Made by a program: the position numbers and the translations under genes. Below are positions 21,426 through 29,750 of a DNA stretch of 64,000 bases, piece by piece. How positions within the stretch are numbered: position 1 is the first letter of the stretch; every line of letters starts with the position of its first letter. The DNA is from Pseudoxanthomonas gei (GTDB lineage Bacteria; Pseudomonadota; Gammaproteobacteria; Xanthomonadales; Xanthomonadaceae), in NCBI RefSeq assembly GCF_010119615.1, contig NZ_QOVG01000002.1, positions 124,001-188,000 on the forward strand. The letters run 5' to 3'. Below the pieces are notes generated by a model. The model was not told the origin of the DNA. It saw only the letters and a list, made by a program, of their open reading frames with translations, and searched no databases.

Positions 21426-24233
21426 GTGCATCGCAAACTCCTGGCAACCGCCATCTGCAGTGCGTTGGCCTGGCCGCTGGTGGCCGCTACTGCCCGTGCG
21501 CAGGAAGACAGTCCTGACCAGCCCGGCGCCGAAGACCAGCCCGCCGCGGCCCCGACCGAGCTCGACCGCATCCTGGTCACCGGTTCGCGCATCCCCCGCG
21601 TGCAACTGGAGACCGCCTCACCGGTGGTCACCATCACCGCCGAGGACATCCAGCGCCAAGGCTTCCGCAACGTCTCCGACGTACTGCGCGCGCAGCCGCT
21701 GGCCACCGGTGCCGTGCAGGACAACCAGTTCTCCGGCTTCACTCCCAACGCCACCACCATCAGCCTGCTTGGCCTGTCGCCCAGCTTCACCCTGATCCTG
21801 ATGGACGGCCGCCCGCTGGCCGATTACCCGCTGCTGTACAACGGGCAGAGCAACTTCACCGACCTGACCAGCATTCCCACCGCCATGGTCGAGCGGATCG
21901 AAATACTGCCGGGCAACCAGTCCTCGATCTACGGATCGGCGGCCATTGCCGGCGTGGTCAACATCATCCTGAAGAAGCACCTGGATGGCATCCAGCTCGA
22001 CGCGCGGCTGGGTGGCTATTCCGACGGCGGCGGCGAAAACCAGCGCCTGCAGCTGACCGGCGGCAAGAGCTGGGACAACCTGGACCTCACCTTCGGCCTG
22101 CAATACAGCCACCAGGATCCGATCTACATGCGGCAGCGGGATTTCACCGACACCACCGATGACAATCCCAATCCCGACCTGCGCTACGGCAGCCGCACCT
22201 TCATCATCCTCAACGGCATTACCGGCCAGTACGACGAGCCGGGCACCGGCTGCGACAACGTGGCGGCCAACTTCGGCGGCACCACCATCCGCGATTTCCG
22301 GCCCGGCCGCGGCTTCTTCTGCGGCAGCCGCGCCCAGCCCGGTTTTGCCACGCTGCTGAACGAGGAGGAGGGCGTGTCGGCCTATTTCAACTCGACCTAC
22401 CGCCTGGGCGACAACGCCAACTTCTACGCCAGCGTCCTGTATGGCAAGAACAAGGCGAAGAACGATTCCGGATCGCGCTTCTGGATCCCCAACTACAACG
22501 CCGGCACGGGCGGCTACATCTGGAACCAGGCCGAGCAGACCCTGGAGACCTACCAGCACATCTTTTCGCCGGAGGAGCAGGGCGTCACCAACTACACCAC
22601 CGACTCGAGCTCCTACAACCTCGCGCTGGGTTTCAACGGCACCATCACCGGCTCGAACTGGGACTACGACCTCTATTACAGCCGCTCCGGCTACGAGGTG
22701 AAGTCGGACCAGCTGTGGCCGCTGGTCGACGAGATGGATGCCTTCTTCCAGGAACAGTTCCTGGGCCCGCAGCTGGGCACCACCTCCGGCTATCCGATCT
22801 ACGAGCCCGACAAGCAGGCGTTCTACCAGTCGATCACGCCCGAGCAGTTCCGTGCCTTCTCCGGCAACCTGCGCAACAACTCGGACACCTGGACGCACAG
22901 CTTCAACGTGCAGCTGACCAACCCGGAGCTGTTCCGGCTGCCGGCCGGTGCGGTCGGGGTGGCGGGCGTGGTCCAGTTCGGCTACCAGCACTGGAACAAC
23001 CCGGTCGATCCGGGCGTGAGCGGCGATGCCTACTTCGGTCTCAGCGGCACCAGCGGCAGCGGCAACCGCGCCAATCGCGCGGTCGGCGTGGAGTTCAGCA
23101 TCCCGCTGCTCAAGACCCTCACTGCAAGCCTGTCGGGGCGCTACGACTCCTACAAGAACATCCACGCGGGTTCCGACGCCCAAGGCACCTACAAGGTGGG
23201 CCTGGAATTCAGGCCGGTGGAAAGCCTGCTGCTGCGCGCCAACTACGCCACCGCGTTCCGCGCCCCGGACATGGGCTACGTGTTCACCGGCGGCAACGGC
23301 TTCTTCTCGCAGCAGACCGATTACTACAAGTGCGAGACCTACGGCCCCAACCCGAACTGTCCCTTCGAAGGCAATTCACTGGAAGGCATCCAGGTGGCCA
23401 ACCCCGACCTGAAGTCGATCAATGCGAAGTCCTACGGGTTCGGCTTCGTGTGGTCGCCGAACGAGCGCCACACCCTGCACGCCGACTACTACAACGTCAG
23501 GATCGAGGACGAGGTGCTGCCGCAGTCCTTCTCGCGCACGCTGTTCGACGAGAACGAATGTCGCCAGGGGCGCCTGGACATCAATTCGCCCACTTGCGTG
23601 GACGCGTTGTCACGGGTGCAGCGCGGACCGCTCAACGCCAACCCGCTGCTCAGCGAGACGGTGCAACTGGTGACCATCAAGGCGATCAATATCGCCGAGG
23701 AGCAGATCAGCGGCATCACCGCCGGTGGCAGCGCGCGTTTCGACTGGGGCAACTGGGGCGAATTCGGATTCGGGCTGGATTACAACCTGACCCTGGACCA
23801 CACCACCGTGACTTTCCCGGGCGATCCCGAAAACGACCTGCTGTCGCCACAGCAGGCGCTGAGCGCCGAGTTCAAGAGCGTGCTGACCGGCGACATCAGC
23901 TGGAGCAAGGGCCCCTGGTCGGCCAATGTGCACGGCATCCGTTACGGCTCCACGCCCAATTACGCCGCCCAGTTCGGCATCGACACCACCCCGGGCACCA
24001 GCCAGGGCAAGGTCGGCCCGCACATGCTCTACAACATGAGCGTGAGCTACGACGTGACCGACAAGAGCACGCTGAGCGTGACCGTCAACAACGTGCTCAA
24101 CACCGAGCCGCCGTTCGATCCCACCTACGATGGCTCGCAGGGCTTCGCGCCGCCGTTCTACAACATCTTTGCCTACAACGGCTATGGGCGCGCGTTCTGG
24201 GTGCAGTACCGCATCGACTTCGGGACCAATTGA
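21426..24233 (+). CDS. TonB-dependent outer-membrane receptor (1)
   Basis: A 935-residue protein. A GTG at 21426 with GAGGGAA 6 bases before it starts a Sec signal peptide (MHRKLLATAICSALAWPLV...ARA). LDRILVTGSRIPR resembles the TonB-box/plug entry of xanthomonad receptors. The plug (about 60-180: SPVVTITAEDIQRQGF, ILMDGRPL, GSAAIAGVVNIILK) is followed by a beta-barrel ending in an aromatic (RAFWVQYRIDFGTN). It would import a substrate too large for porins using TonB energy. The ligand is unknown. It converges with the sulfotransferase gene and shares architecture with the receptor at 29751. Confidence 0.93.
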   Translation: MHRKLLATAICSALAWPLVAATARAQEDSPDQPGAEDQPAAAPTELDRILVTGSRIPRVQLETASPVVTITAEDIQRQGFRNVSDVLRAQPLATGAVQDNQFSGFTPNATTISLLGLSPSFTLILMDGRPLADYPLLYNGQSNFTDLTSIPTAMVERIEILPGNQSSIYGSAAIAGVVNIILKKHLDGIQLDARLGGYSDGGGENQRLQLTGGKSWDNLDLTFGLQYSHQDPIYMRQRDFTDTTDDNPNPDLRYGSRTFIILNGITGQYDEPGTGCDNVAANFGGTTIRDFRPGRGFFCGSRAQPGFATLLNEEEGVSAYFNSTYRLGDNANFYASVLYGKNKAKNDSGSRFWIPNYNAGTGGYIWNQAEQTLETYQHIFSPEEQGVTNYTTDSSSYNLALGFNGTITGSNWDYDLYYSRSGYEVKSDQLWPLVDEMDAFFQEQFLGPQLGTTSGYPIYEPDKQAFYQSITPEQFRAFSGNLRNNSDTWTHSFNVQLTNPELFRLPAGAVGVAGVVQFGYQHWNNPVDPGVSGDAYFGLSGTSGSGNRANRAVGVEFSIPLLKTLTASLSGRYDSYKNIHAGSDAQGTYKVGLEFRPVESLLLRANYATAFRAPDMGYVFTGGNGFFSQQTDYYKCETYGPNPNCPFEGNSLEGIQVANPDLKSINAKSYGFGFVWSPNERHTLHADYYNVRIEDEVLPQSFSRTLFDENECRQGRLDINSPTCVDALSRVQRGPLNANPLLSETVQLVTIKAINIAEEQISGITAGGSARFDWGNWGEFGFGLDYNLTLDHTTVTFPGDPENDLLSPQQALSAEFKSVLTGDISWSKGPWSANVHGIRYGSTPNYAAQFGIDTTPGTSQGKVGPHMLYNMSVSYDVTDKSTLSVTVNNVLNTEPPFDPTYDGSQGFAPPFYNIFAYNGYGRAFWVQYRIDFGTN

Positions 24234-24265
24234 TTGAATGAGCCGGGCCGCCATCCGGCCCCGAT

Positions 24266-25852
24266 TCAATCCAGGCCGGCCAAAGCGAGCCGCAGTGGTT
24301 CCAGCGCATTCGCGTAGCCGTGCCATTCCTGCAGCGCGCGCTGGTGGATCGGCGCCCGCACCTGGGCGCTGCTGAGGGTCGCCACCGGTGCCTGGTTGCC
24401 GGTCGTGTCCACGCAGGCGGGGTCGAAAGGCAGGCCGCAGAAATCCAGCACGCGGCGCGCGGTCGCGGCGGTGTCGCGCACCAGTGCTTTGTAGGGCACA
24501 TCAAGCACGGAGCCCGGTGCGACGGCATGCCAATGCGCCATCAGCCGACGGTACTGGCGGTAATGGTGGGCCAGCGACACGGGGTCGTAGCTGTAGACGT
24601 GGGCGTCGCCAAAAAACGCGCGGTAATTGGAGAAGCAGACCTGCATGGGTTCGCGGACCATGTGCAGGATCCTGGCGCGCGGCAGGGCCTGGACGATGAA
24701 GCCGACCAGCATGAAGTTGGGGGGCAGCTTGTCCACGAAATACCTGCGTCCGCCTGCGCGCCACCGGGTCTGCTGCAGGTAGCGCCTTCCCAGCAGCGCC
24801 GCGTCCAGCGTGCGGCTGGCGGCAAGCAGTGGCAGGTCGAGCGCGGCATGCCCGTGGCGATCGGCAGTCCAGCGCAATTGCCTGGGAAAATCGTTGAGTT
24901 CGCCCGCCGGGGCCACCTGCGGGTGGTTGCCGACAATGCGCTCGAGCAGGGTCGTGCCGGAACGTGGCATGCCGACGATGAAGATCGGCTGTGGACCCTC
25001 ATCGTCTGCCGGCTGGGCCGCACGCACCGGCCCGGGGAAGTGTTCGATCACGGCATCGACCAGGGCCTGTCCGGCAGCGGCGTCATAACCCAACCGCCGA
25101 TGCATGATGCGGTTGCCGCGCTGCAGTGCCTCCCATGCCTGGTCGTGGCGTCCCAGGTCATCCAGCTCCTTGTACAGCGCGAATTCGAGCGCGGCGTGGT
25201 CCTCGCTGTCCGCAGTCACCGCTGCCAGTCGCGCCTGCACTGCATCCAGGTGGTTGCGATCGGCCGTCTGCGTGCGCAGGCGGGCCAGGGTGAGCGAGGC
25301 GCGGCCAAATCGGGTGCCTTTGGCCAGGCACGCCTCCAGTTCCGTCTCGGCCTCGTCGATACGGCCGTTGAACTGCAGTTGCAGCGCATGGAAATAGAGG
25401 AAATCGGCGCTGTCCAGTCCTGCCTGGCGGGCGCGTTCCATCAGCGCCAGTGCCTGCCGGTGCTGGCCCAGACCCTGCTGCACATGGGCCAGGGCAAGCA
25501 GTGCCTGGCCGTCCTGGCTGCGTTCGATTTCCGGATGGGCCAGGCAGGAAAGCGTAGCGACGGTTTCGCCAAGCCTGGAAAGTGATTGCGCCACGCGACA
25601 GATCTGCGGCAGGTCCGCCGGCAACGTGGGCAGGCAGGCAACCAGTTGCGCGGCGGCACCGCGGACACCGCCCTGGGCCAACATCACGGCGGACAGCAGC
25701 AGACGCACGGGCGTTGCATCGGCGTGGGTGCGCAGCAAGCCCTGCAACAGGAGGGTGGCCTGGTCCCAGCGTTTCGACGCGACGTGGCGCTGGGCCTCGG
25801 CCCAGGTGGCCTGTTCGGCGGGAGTCATGCACCTGGCTGGCGTGCTGGACAT
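24266..25852 (-). CDS. TPR-domain sulfotransferase family protein
   Basis: A 528-residue protein. Residues 10-235 are helical TPR-like repeats (for example the segments around ALLALAHVQQGLGQHRQAL and FALYKELDDLGRHDQAWEAL). Residues 268-528 form a PAPS-dependent sulfotransferase domain with the 5'-phosphosulfate loop FIVGMPRSGTTLLERIV (about 271) and the 3'-phosphate region RILHMVREPMQVCFSNY. The acceptor is unknown. TPR-sulfotransferases of this type modify glycans, lipids or peptides, and the flanking TonB receptors and hydroxylase hint at a peptide or siderophore-like substrate (speculation). An alternative start is the ATG at 25828. Confidence 0.9.
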   Translation of the reverse strand: MSSTPARCMTPAEQATWAEAQRHVASKRWDQATLLLQGLLRTHADATPVRLLLSAVMLAQGGVRGAAAQLVACLPTLPADLPQICRVAQSLSRLGETVATLSCLAHPEIERSQDGQALLALAHVQQGLGQHRQALALMERARQAGLDSADFLYFHALQLQFNGRIDEAETELEACLAKGTRFGRASLTLARLRTQTADRNHLDAVQARLAAVTADSEDHAALEFALYKELDDLGRHDQAWEALQRGNRIMHRRLGYDAAAGQALVDAVIEHFPGPVRAAQPADDEGPQPIFIVGMPRSGTTLLERIVGNHPQVAPAGELNDFPRQLRWTADRHGHAALDLPLLAASRTLDAALLGRRYLQQTRWRAGGRRYFVDKLPPNFMLVGFIVQALPRARILHMVREPMQVCFSNYRAFFGDAHVYSYDPVSLAHHYRQYRRLMAHWHAVAPGSVLDVPYKALVRDTAATARRVLDFCGLPFDPACVDTTGNQAPVATLSSAQVRAPIHQRALQEWHGYANALEPLRLALAGLD

Positions 25853-26313
25853 CGCTGCATTAACGTCTCCAGCCTGGCCGCTATCAAGGCAGGGCCCATA
25901 CGTGGGATGTAGTAACTGCGTGCCGCACTGCCGGTGCCGGTAGCAGGCAGCGGGCGGAAGGCGCCCTGTCCAATGCCAGCGAGAAAAATAAACAGGCGAG
26001 TCAATCTGCAGGACCGGGACCTACGGCACATGTACTTCGGCCAGCAGGCAGATGAAGCTGCGTTAGGATTACATGGCATCGCTGCGGCCACACGCAAAAA
26101 ATTGCGCCCGGAGGCGCAAAGAGGTGAGCCATGCTGCAGGCGGAGAGAGATCGCCTGCGGCTCTACAGCGGGATCTTGTGACCTGACTTTATCCAAGGCC
26201 GGCAGCCTGCGTTATCCGCATTGCCAACGCGCGCTATGCAGTCCTTGTCCTCACCATTGCCGCATCGTGCGCAACAGGTGTTGTTTCCAACAGGACCGGA
26301 GCACTACTCCCAC
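25853..26313. other. 461-bp gap between the sulfotransferase and the regulator
   Basis: The two flanking genes diverge. No frame inside looks like a real protein. The region contains the minus-strand hairpin pair described at 26096-26163. Promoters for both neighbours must lie here, but no clear -35/-10 pair stands out by eye. Confidence 0.6.
26096..26163 (-). ncRNA. Candidate structured RNA ending in an intrinsic terminator
   Basis: Read on the minus strand, an outer stem GAGCC/GGCTC encloses a 7-bp stem GCAGGCG/CGCCTGC. A second perfect hairpin follows (TTGCGCC TCCG GGCGCAA, 26119-26102) and runs straight into six Ts (26101-26096), a textbook Rho-independent terminator. It lies 243 bases before the sulfotransferase start, pointing toward it. 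It could be a small RNA, or the leader or attenuator of that gene. I do not recognise a known riboswitch class and see no good promoter. Confidence 0.5.
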
Positions 26314-28632
26314 ATGCTGAATCCGCGCGCTTATCCGTTCCACCAGGAATCCGACCGCTTGAAGGTCGGCGACTGCATCGTCGACATACCCAGTCGCGAA
26401 ATGGTCGGGCCCGCGCATGCCGAGCCCTCGCGCATCACCGTCAAGGCCTTGCACGTGCTGCTGGCACTGGTGGGACAGCACGGCAAGGTGGTCAGTCGCG
26501 AAGCGCTGCTGGAATGGGTATGGCCCGACACCCTGCCGACCGACGACGTGCTGACCCAGGCCATCGGCCAGTTGCGCAAGGCCTTCGCCGATGATCGCGA
26601 GTCGCCGCGTTACCTGGAGACTATTTCCAAGGGCGGCTATCGGCTGATCGCGCCGGTGGAATGGCTGCCCGATGAGGCCTCACCCGGTCTGGCCGCCGGC
26701 ACTGCCACGGCGCCGCCGGCCACGCTTGAAGCAGATGCGGAGGCAAGCGCAAGCGCGGCTCCCGCTGCCGCTGCGGTCCCGGTTGCAGGCAGCGGGCGCG
26801 CGCCCGCTGCCGGGGCGAGGCGCATGGCGTGGGGTGCGGCGCTGGCGATCGCCTCTCTGGTGGCGGCGTTCGCGTTCTGGCGCATGGGTGCGGTCACGAC
26901 GGCTGCACCGGTGGCGCCCGTTCCTACGGCCGCGCTGGCGCCGGCGAACCGGTTGGCGTTCGTCACCATCACTTCCAAACCCGGCCGCGAGGCCAATCCG
27001 AACCTGTCGCCCGATGGAGCGATGGTTGCCTACGAACAGATGGATGCAAAAGGCTACGGCGTCATCATGCTGCAGGCCACGCTGCACGTGCCCGGCCGCC
27101 CCTTGACCCAGCCACCCGTCGGCTACAGTGATTCCATGCCGGTGTGGTCACACGACGGGCGCCGCCTTGCATTCGTCCGCTACAACCCGGACAGCCGCTG
27201 CGAAGTCATGGTCATTGCCGCCAGTGGCGGCGATGAGCGCAAGATCGCCGACTGTTTTTCCGGCAGCGCCTCCACCTATGACTGGACCCCGGACGACTCG
27301 GGCCTGCTGATGGGCGTGACCACCAAGCCGGCGAGCGAAAAGAGCAGTCCGTTGCGCCTGCTCGACCTGGCCAGCGGGCAGTGGCGGACGCTCGACTACG
27401 CCATCGCCGAGGGTGACATCGACATCGACCCGCGCTATTCGCCCGATGGCCGCTGGATCGTGTTCCGCCGCAGCATTTCGCTGTCGGACCTGTGGAAGAT
27501 GCCGGCCGCCGGCGGCAAGCCGCAGCGCCTGACCAACGTCAAGGGCGACATCCGCGGATGGGACTTCATGCCCGATGGCCGCGCCATCATCTTCAGTTAC
27601 ATCGGCAACGAGGTCGGCCTGTTCCGCTACGACATGGCCACGGGCAAGGTCACGCCGTTGCCTGCCGACGAGATACTTGTTTCCCCTGACATCGCCCGGG
27701 CGTCGCCATCGATGGTGTTCACCGTCGACCAGTCCACCTCGGGGATATTCCGCTACACCTTGCCCACCTCGCCTGCCGGCAAGGTGGGCAAGCAGCGCGT
27801 GTTTCCTTCCAGCCGGTCGGACATGCTGCCCGCCGTTTCCCCCGATGGACGCCTGCTGGCCTTCATGTCCGATCGCGGTTCACGCTTCGAGCTGTGGGTC
27901 GGTGAGCTGGCCAGGCCGGACAGCGCGCGCCCGATCGAAACGCTGATGCCGGTGCCGCGCCATATCCCGGTCTGGTCGGAGGACGGCACCCGGCTGCTGG
28001 TGGTCGGCAACCAGACCGGTCAGCAGGCGCTGTATGAAATCGAAGTGGAAAGCGGCCGCATGCACCTGCTGCCGGTGCCGGCGACCAGCCCCATCTATGC
28101 CGCCTACACAGACCGTCCCGACCGCATCATCGTCGGTTCCGACAGCGGCAACGGACGCCTGCGCGCGGTGCTGTACGACCGTTCGCAGACTCCGTGGCAC
28201 GAACTCGCGTCGCTGCCGGACGTGGCCCTGCTGCGTTTCAACGCGGCCACGCGCAAGGTGTACTTCAGCCGCGTGATCAAGCCCGGCACTTGGCAGGCCG
28301 ACACCAGCCTGCAGTCGGTGCAGGTCCTGGACGCGGATCGCCCGCATTCGCCCAAGGAGTACAAGCGCTGGGACGTGGGCACCGACGGCGCCTATTTCAT
28401 GGAGTGGACCGAAGACTGCCCGGTAGGCTGGATCAGGATGGGTGCCCCCGCCGGGCAGTCCCCGCTGTGCCTGGACAGCGGCACCGAAGCGTGGGCACTG
28501 GGGCCCAGCCTGGAGCGCTCGGGCCGATCGGTCTTCATCACCATGGACCTTTCAAACAACGCGGACATCGGCTGGGCCGACCTGTCCCCAGATCCGGCCG
28601 CTGTGCCGATTGCGCAGTCGCCCAAGCAGTAA
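26314..28632 (+). CDS. Membrane-tethered winged-helix regulator with TolB-like propeller (CadC/PD40 type)
   Basis: A 772-residue one-component regulator. Residues 15-115 are an OmpR/PhoB-type winged helix (ITVKALHVLLALVGQHGKVV, LLEWVW, TQAIGQLRKAF, YLETISKGGYRLIAPV). After an Ala/Pro-rich linker comes one transmembrane helix (171-190). Residues 210-770 are repeated WD40/PD40 blades with LSPDGAMVAYEQ, WSHDGRRLAFVR, YSPDGRWIVFRR and VSPDGRLLAFMS, as in TolB. The propeller would face the periplasm and pass a signal to the DNA-binding domain inside. The start at 26314 is chosen on the GGAG upstream. The AraC gene and TonB receptor downstream are likely targets (inference). Confidence 0.88.
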   Translation: MLNPRAYPFHQESDRLKVGDCIVDIPSREMVGPAHAEPSRITVKALHVLLALVGQHGKVVSREALLEWVWPDTLPTDDVLTQAIGQLRKAFADDRESPRYLETISKGGYRLIAPVEWLPDEASPGLAAGTATAPPATLEADAEASASAAPAAAAVPVAGSGRAPAAGARRMAWGAALAIASLVAAFAFWRMGAVTTAAPVAPVPTAALAPANRLAFVTITSKPGREANPNLSPDGAMVAYEQMDAKGYGVIMLQATLHVPGRPLTQPPVGYSDSMPVWSHDGRRLAFVRYNPDSRCEVMVIAASGGDERKIADCFSGSASTYDWTPDDSGLLMGVTTKPASEKSSPLRLLDLASGQWRTLDYAIAEGDIDIDPRYSPDGRWIVFRRSISLSDLWKMPAAGGKPQRLTNVKGDIRGWDFMPDGRAIIFSYIGNEVGLFRYDMATGKVTPLPADEILVSPDIARASPSMVFTVDQSTSGIFRYTLPTSPAGKVGKQRVFPSSRSDMLPAVSPDGRLLAFMSDRGSRFELWVGELARPDSARPIETLMPVPRHIPVWSEDGTRLLVVGNQTGQQALYEIEVESGRMHLLPVPATSPIYAAYTDRPDRIIVGSDSGNGRLRAVLYDRSQTPWHELASLPDVALLRFNAATRKVYFSRVIKPGTWQADTSLQSVQVLDADRPHSPKEYKRWDVGTDGAYFMEWTEDCPVGWIRMGAPAGQSPLCLDSGTEAWALGPSLERSGRSVFITMDLSNNADIGWADLSPDPAAVPIAQSPKQ

Positions 28633-28676
28633 CCCGCGCTAGGCGCGCAACGGGTTGAAACCGGCAGGTTTTTTTT
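28631..28676 (+). terminator. Putative terminator after the TolB-like regulator
   Basis: Just past the stop codon, AACCCG pairs with CGGGTT across a GCGC-rich loop. A small AACC/GGTT hairpin running into eight Ts at 28668-28675 follows. The U-tract is strong but the immediate stem is short, so termination efficiency is uncertain. Confidence 0.5.
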
Positions 28677-28724
28677 GCAGGGCAAAGATATCGGAAAAAT
28701 TTCGGAGCCATTTCCTGAGATTCG

Positions 28725-28745
28725 GACCGGTTTGGGCCAAACCAG
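28725..28745. promoter_or_regulatory. Palindrome upstream of the AraC-type gene
   Basis: ACCGGTTTGGGCCAAACCAGT contains a perfect 7-bp dyad (GGTTTGG / CCAAACC) about a single central base. It lies 28-48 bases before the ATG of the AraC-family gene, with several TTCGGA-like hexamers just upstream (about 28690-28725). It could be an operator for autoregulation or for the upstream regulator, and no more can be said from sequence. Confidence 0.4.
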
Positions 28746-28772
28746 TCGCCAAACCCACAGCAGGAATCGGCC

Positions 28773-29702
28773 ATGAAGATGCAAACCGCGTGGATGGATC
28801 GCAACCAGTTGCTGGAAGCAGGCGTCGATTTCCAGCATCCGGACCTGGTCAACGTGGTGGCGGCCAGCCGCACCGGCAGCATCGCGGTGGTGGCGCCGCT
28901 GGTGTCGTTCTGGCTGGTGGTGCGCGGCACTGCGGACCTGGATGCGCGCGAGGGCCGCTTCAACCTGCGGGTGGGCGAGTGGGTGGTGCTTGAACCGGAC
29001 TCCCGCCCCGCCGTCTATGCCGGCCGTGGCAGCCTGGTCCTGGGTGTGGTCATGGCGCAGGCGGCACGCACCCGGATCCGCCAGTTCACCCATCTGGACC
29101 TGCACACCGGGCGCGGCGCCATGGACCGGCACGAAGTGCGTGAATGCGTGGGCCTGTGGCGCCGGACCGGGGTGTTCGCCCGCAGCGGCCGCCTGCATCC
29201 CAGTGACGAGGCCACGCCGCTGGTGCCGCTGCTGCGCGAGCTCTGCAACGCGCAATACGAGTTCGGCCGCCTGATCGATCACTGCCCCGGGCGTTCGATG
29301 CGACGCAAGAGCCAGGTGTTCGACCGCATGCAGCGTGCGCGCCTGTTCCTGGAAGGCAACGTCGACCGCAACGTCCGCCTGGCCGAGCTGGCCGAGCTGA
29401 GCAACGTGTCGACCTGGTACTTCACCAAGATATTCCATGCGCTGTATGGCGAGGGACCGCAGGCGATGGCGGCTCGGTTGCGGCTGGGCCATGCGGCGCG
29501 GCTGCTTGCCGAAACCACCTTGTCTGTCAGCGAGATCGGCGCGGTGTGCGGGTTCGAGAACAACTGCAGTTTTTCCCGTGCTTTCCGCGAACGCCATGGC
29601 GTGCCGCCCTCCGTCTACCGGATGAATACCGCCTATGCAGGGACAGATTCTGCAAAGCCACGCGGCAGCGAGCGCAAAGCAGCGGGGGCATTGGGTCCGT
29701 AA
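28773..29702 (+). CDS. AraC-family transcriptional regulator
   Basis: A 309-residue protein. The N-terminal half (about 20-110) is a cupin-like sensing domain (PLVSFWLVVRGTADL, RVGEWVVLEPDSRPAV). The C-terminal 100 residues hold two helix-turn-helix motifs typical of AraC/XylS: VRLAELAELSNVSTWYFTKIF, and LSVSEIGAVCGF with SFSRAFRERHGVPPSVYR. It ends 48 bases before the second TonB-dependent receptor, which it probably controls (inference from position). The ligand is unknown. Confidence 0.92.
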   Translation: MKMQTAWMDRNQLLEAGVDFQHPDLVNVVAASRTGSIAVVAPLVSFWLVVRGTADLDAREGRFNLRVGEWVVLEPDSRPAVYAGRGSLVLGVVMAQAARTRIRQFTHLDLHTGRGAMDRHEVRECVGLWRRTGVFARSGRLHPSDEATPLVPLLRELCNAQYEFGRLIDHCPGRSMRRKSQVFDRMQRARLFLEGNVDRNVRLAELAELSNVSTWYFTKIFHALYGEGPQAMAARLRLGHAARLLAETTLSVSEIGAVCGFENNCSFSRAFRERHGVPPSVYRMNTAYAGTDSAKPRGSERKAAGALGP

Positions 29703-29750
29703 CTTCGTGGGGCGTTAACACACTCGTAACGAACACGGAGAGAGACCCAG

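Noticed and set aside
21618..23183. Long minus-strand frame opposite receptor 1
   Set aside because: Same cause as above: no ribosome binding site, no recognisable domain, and the sense frame is clearly a receptor.
25825..26196. Possible 123-residue minus-strand gene before the sulfotransferase
   Set aside because: Low-complexity translation without homology signs or ribosome binding site. It overlaps the hairpin/terminator structure.
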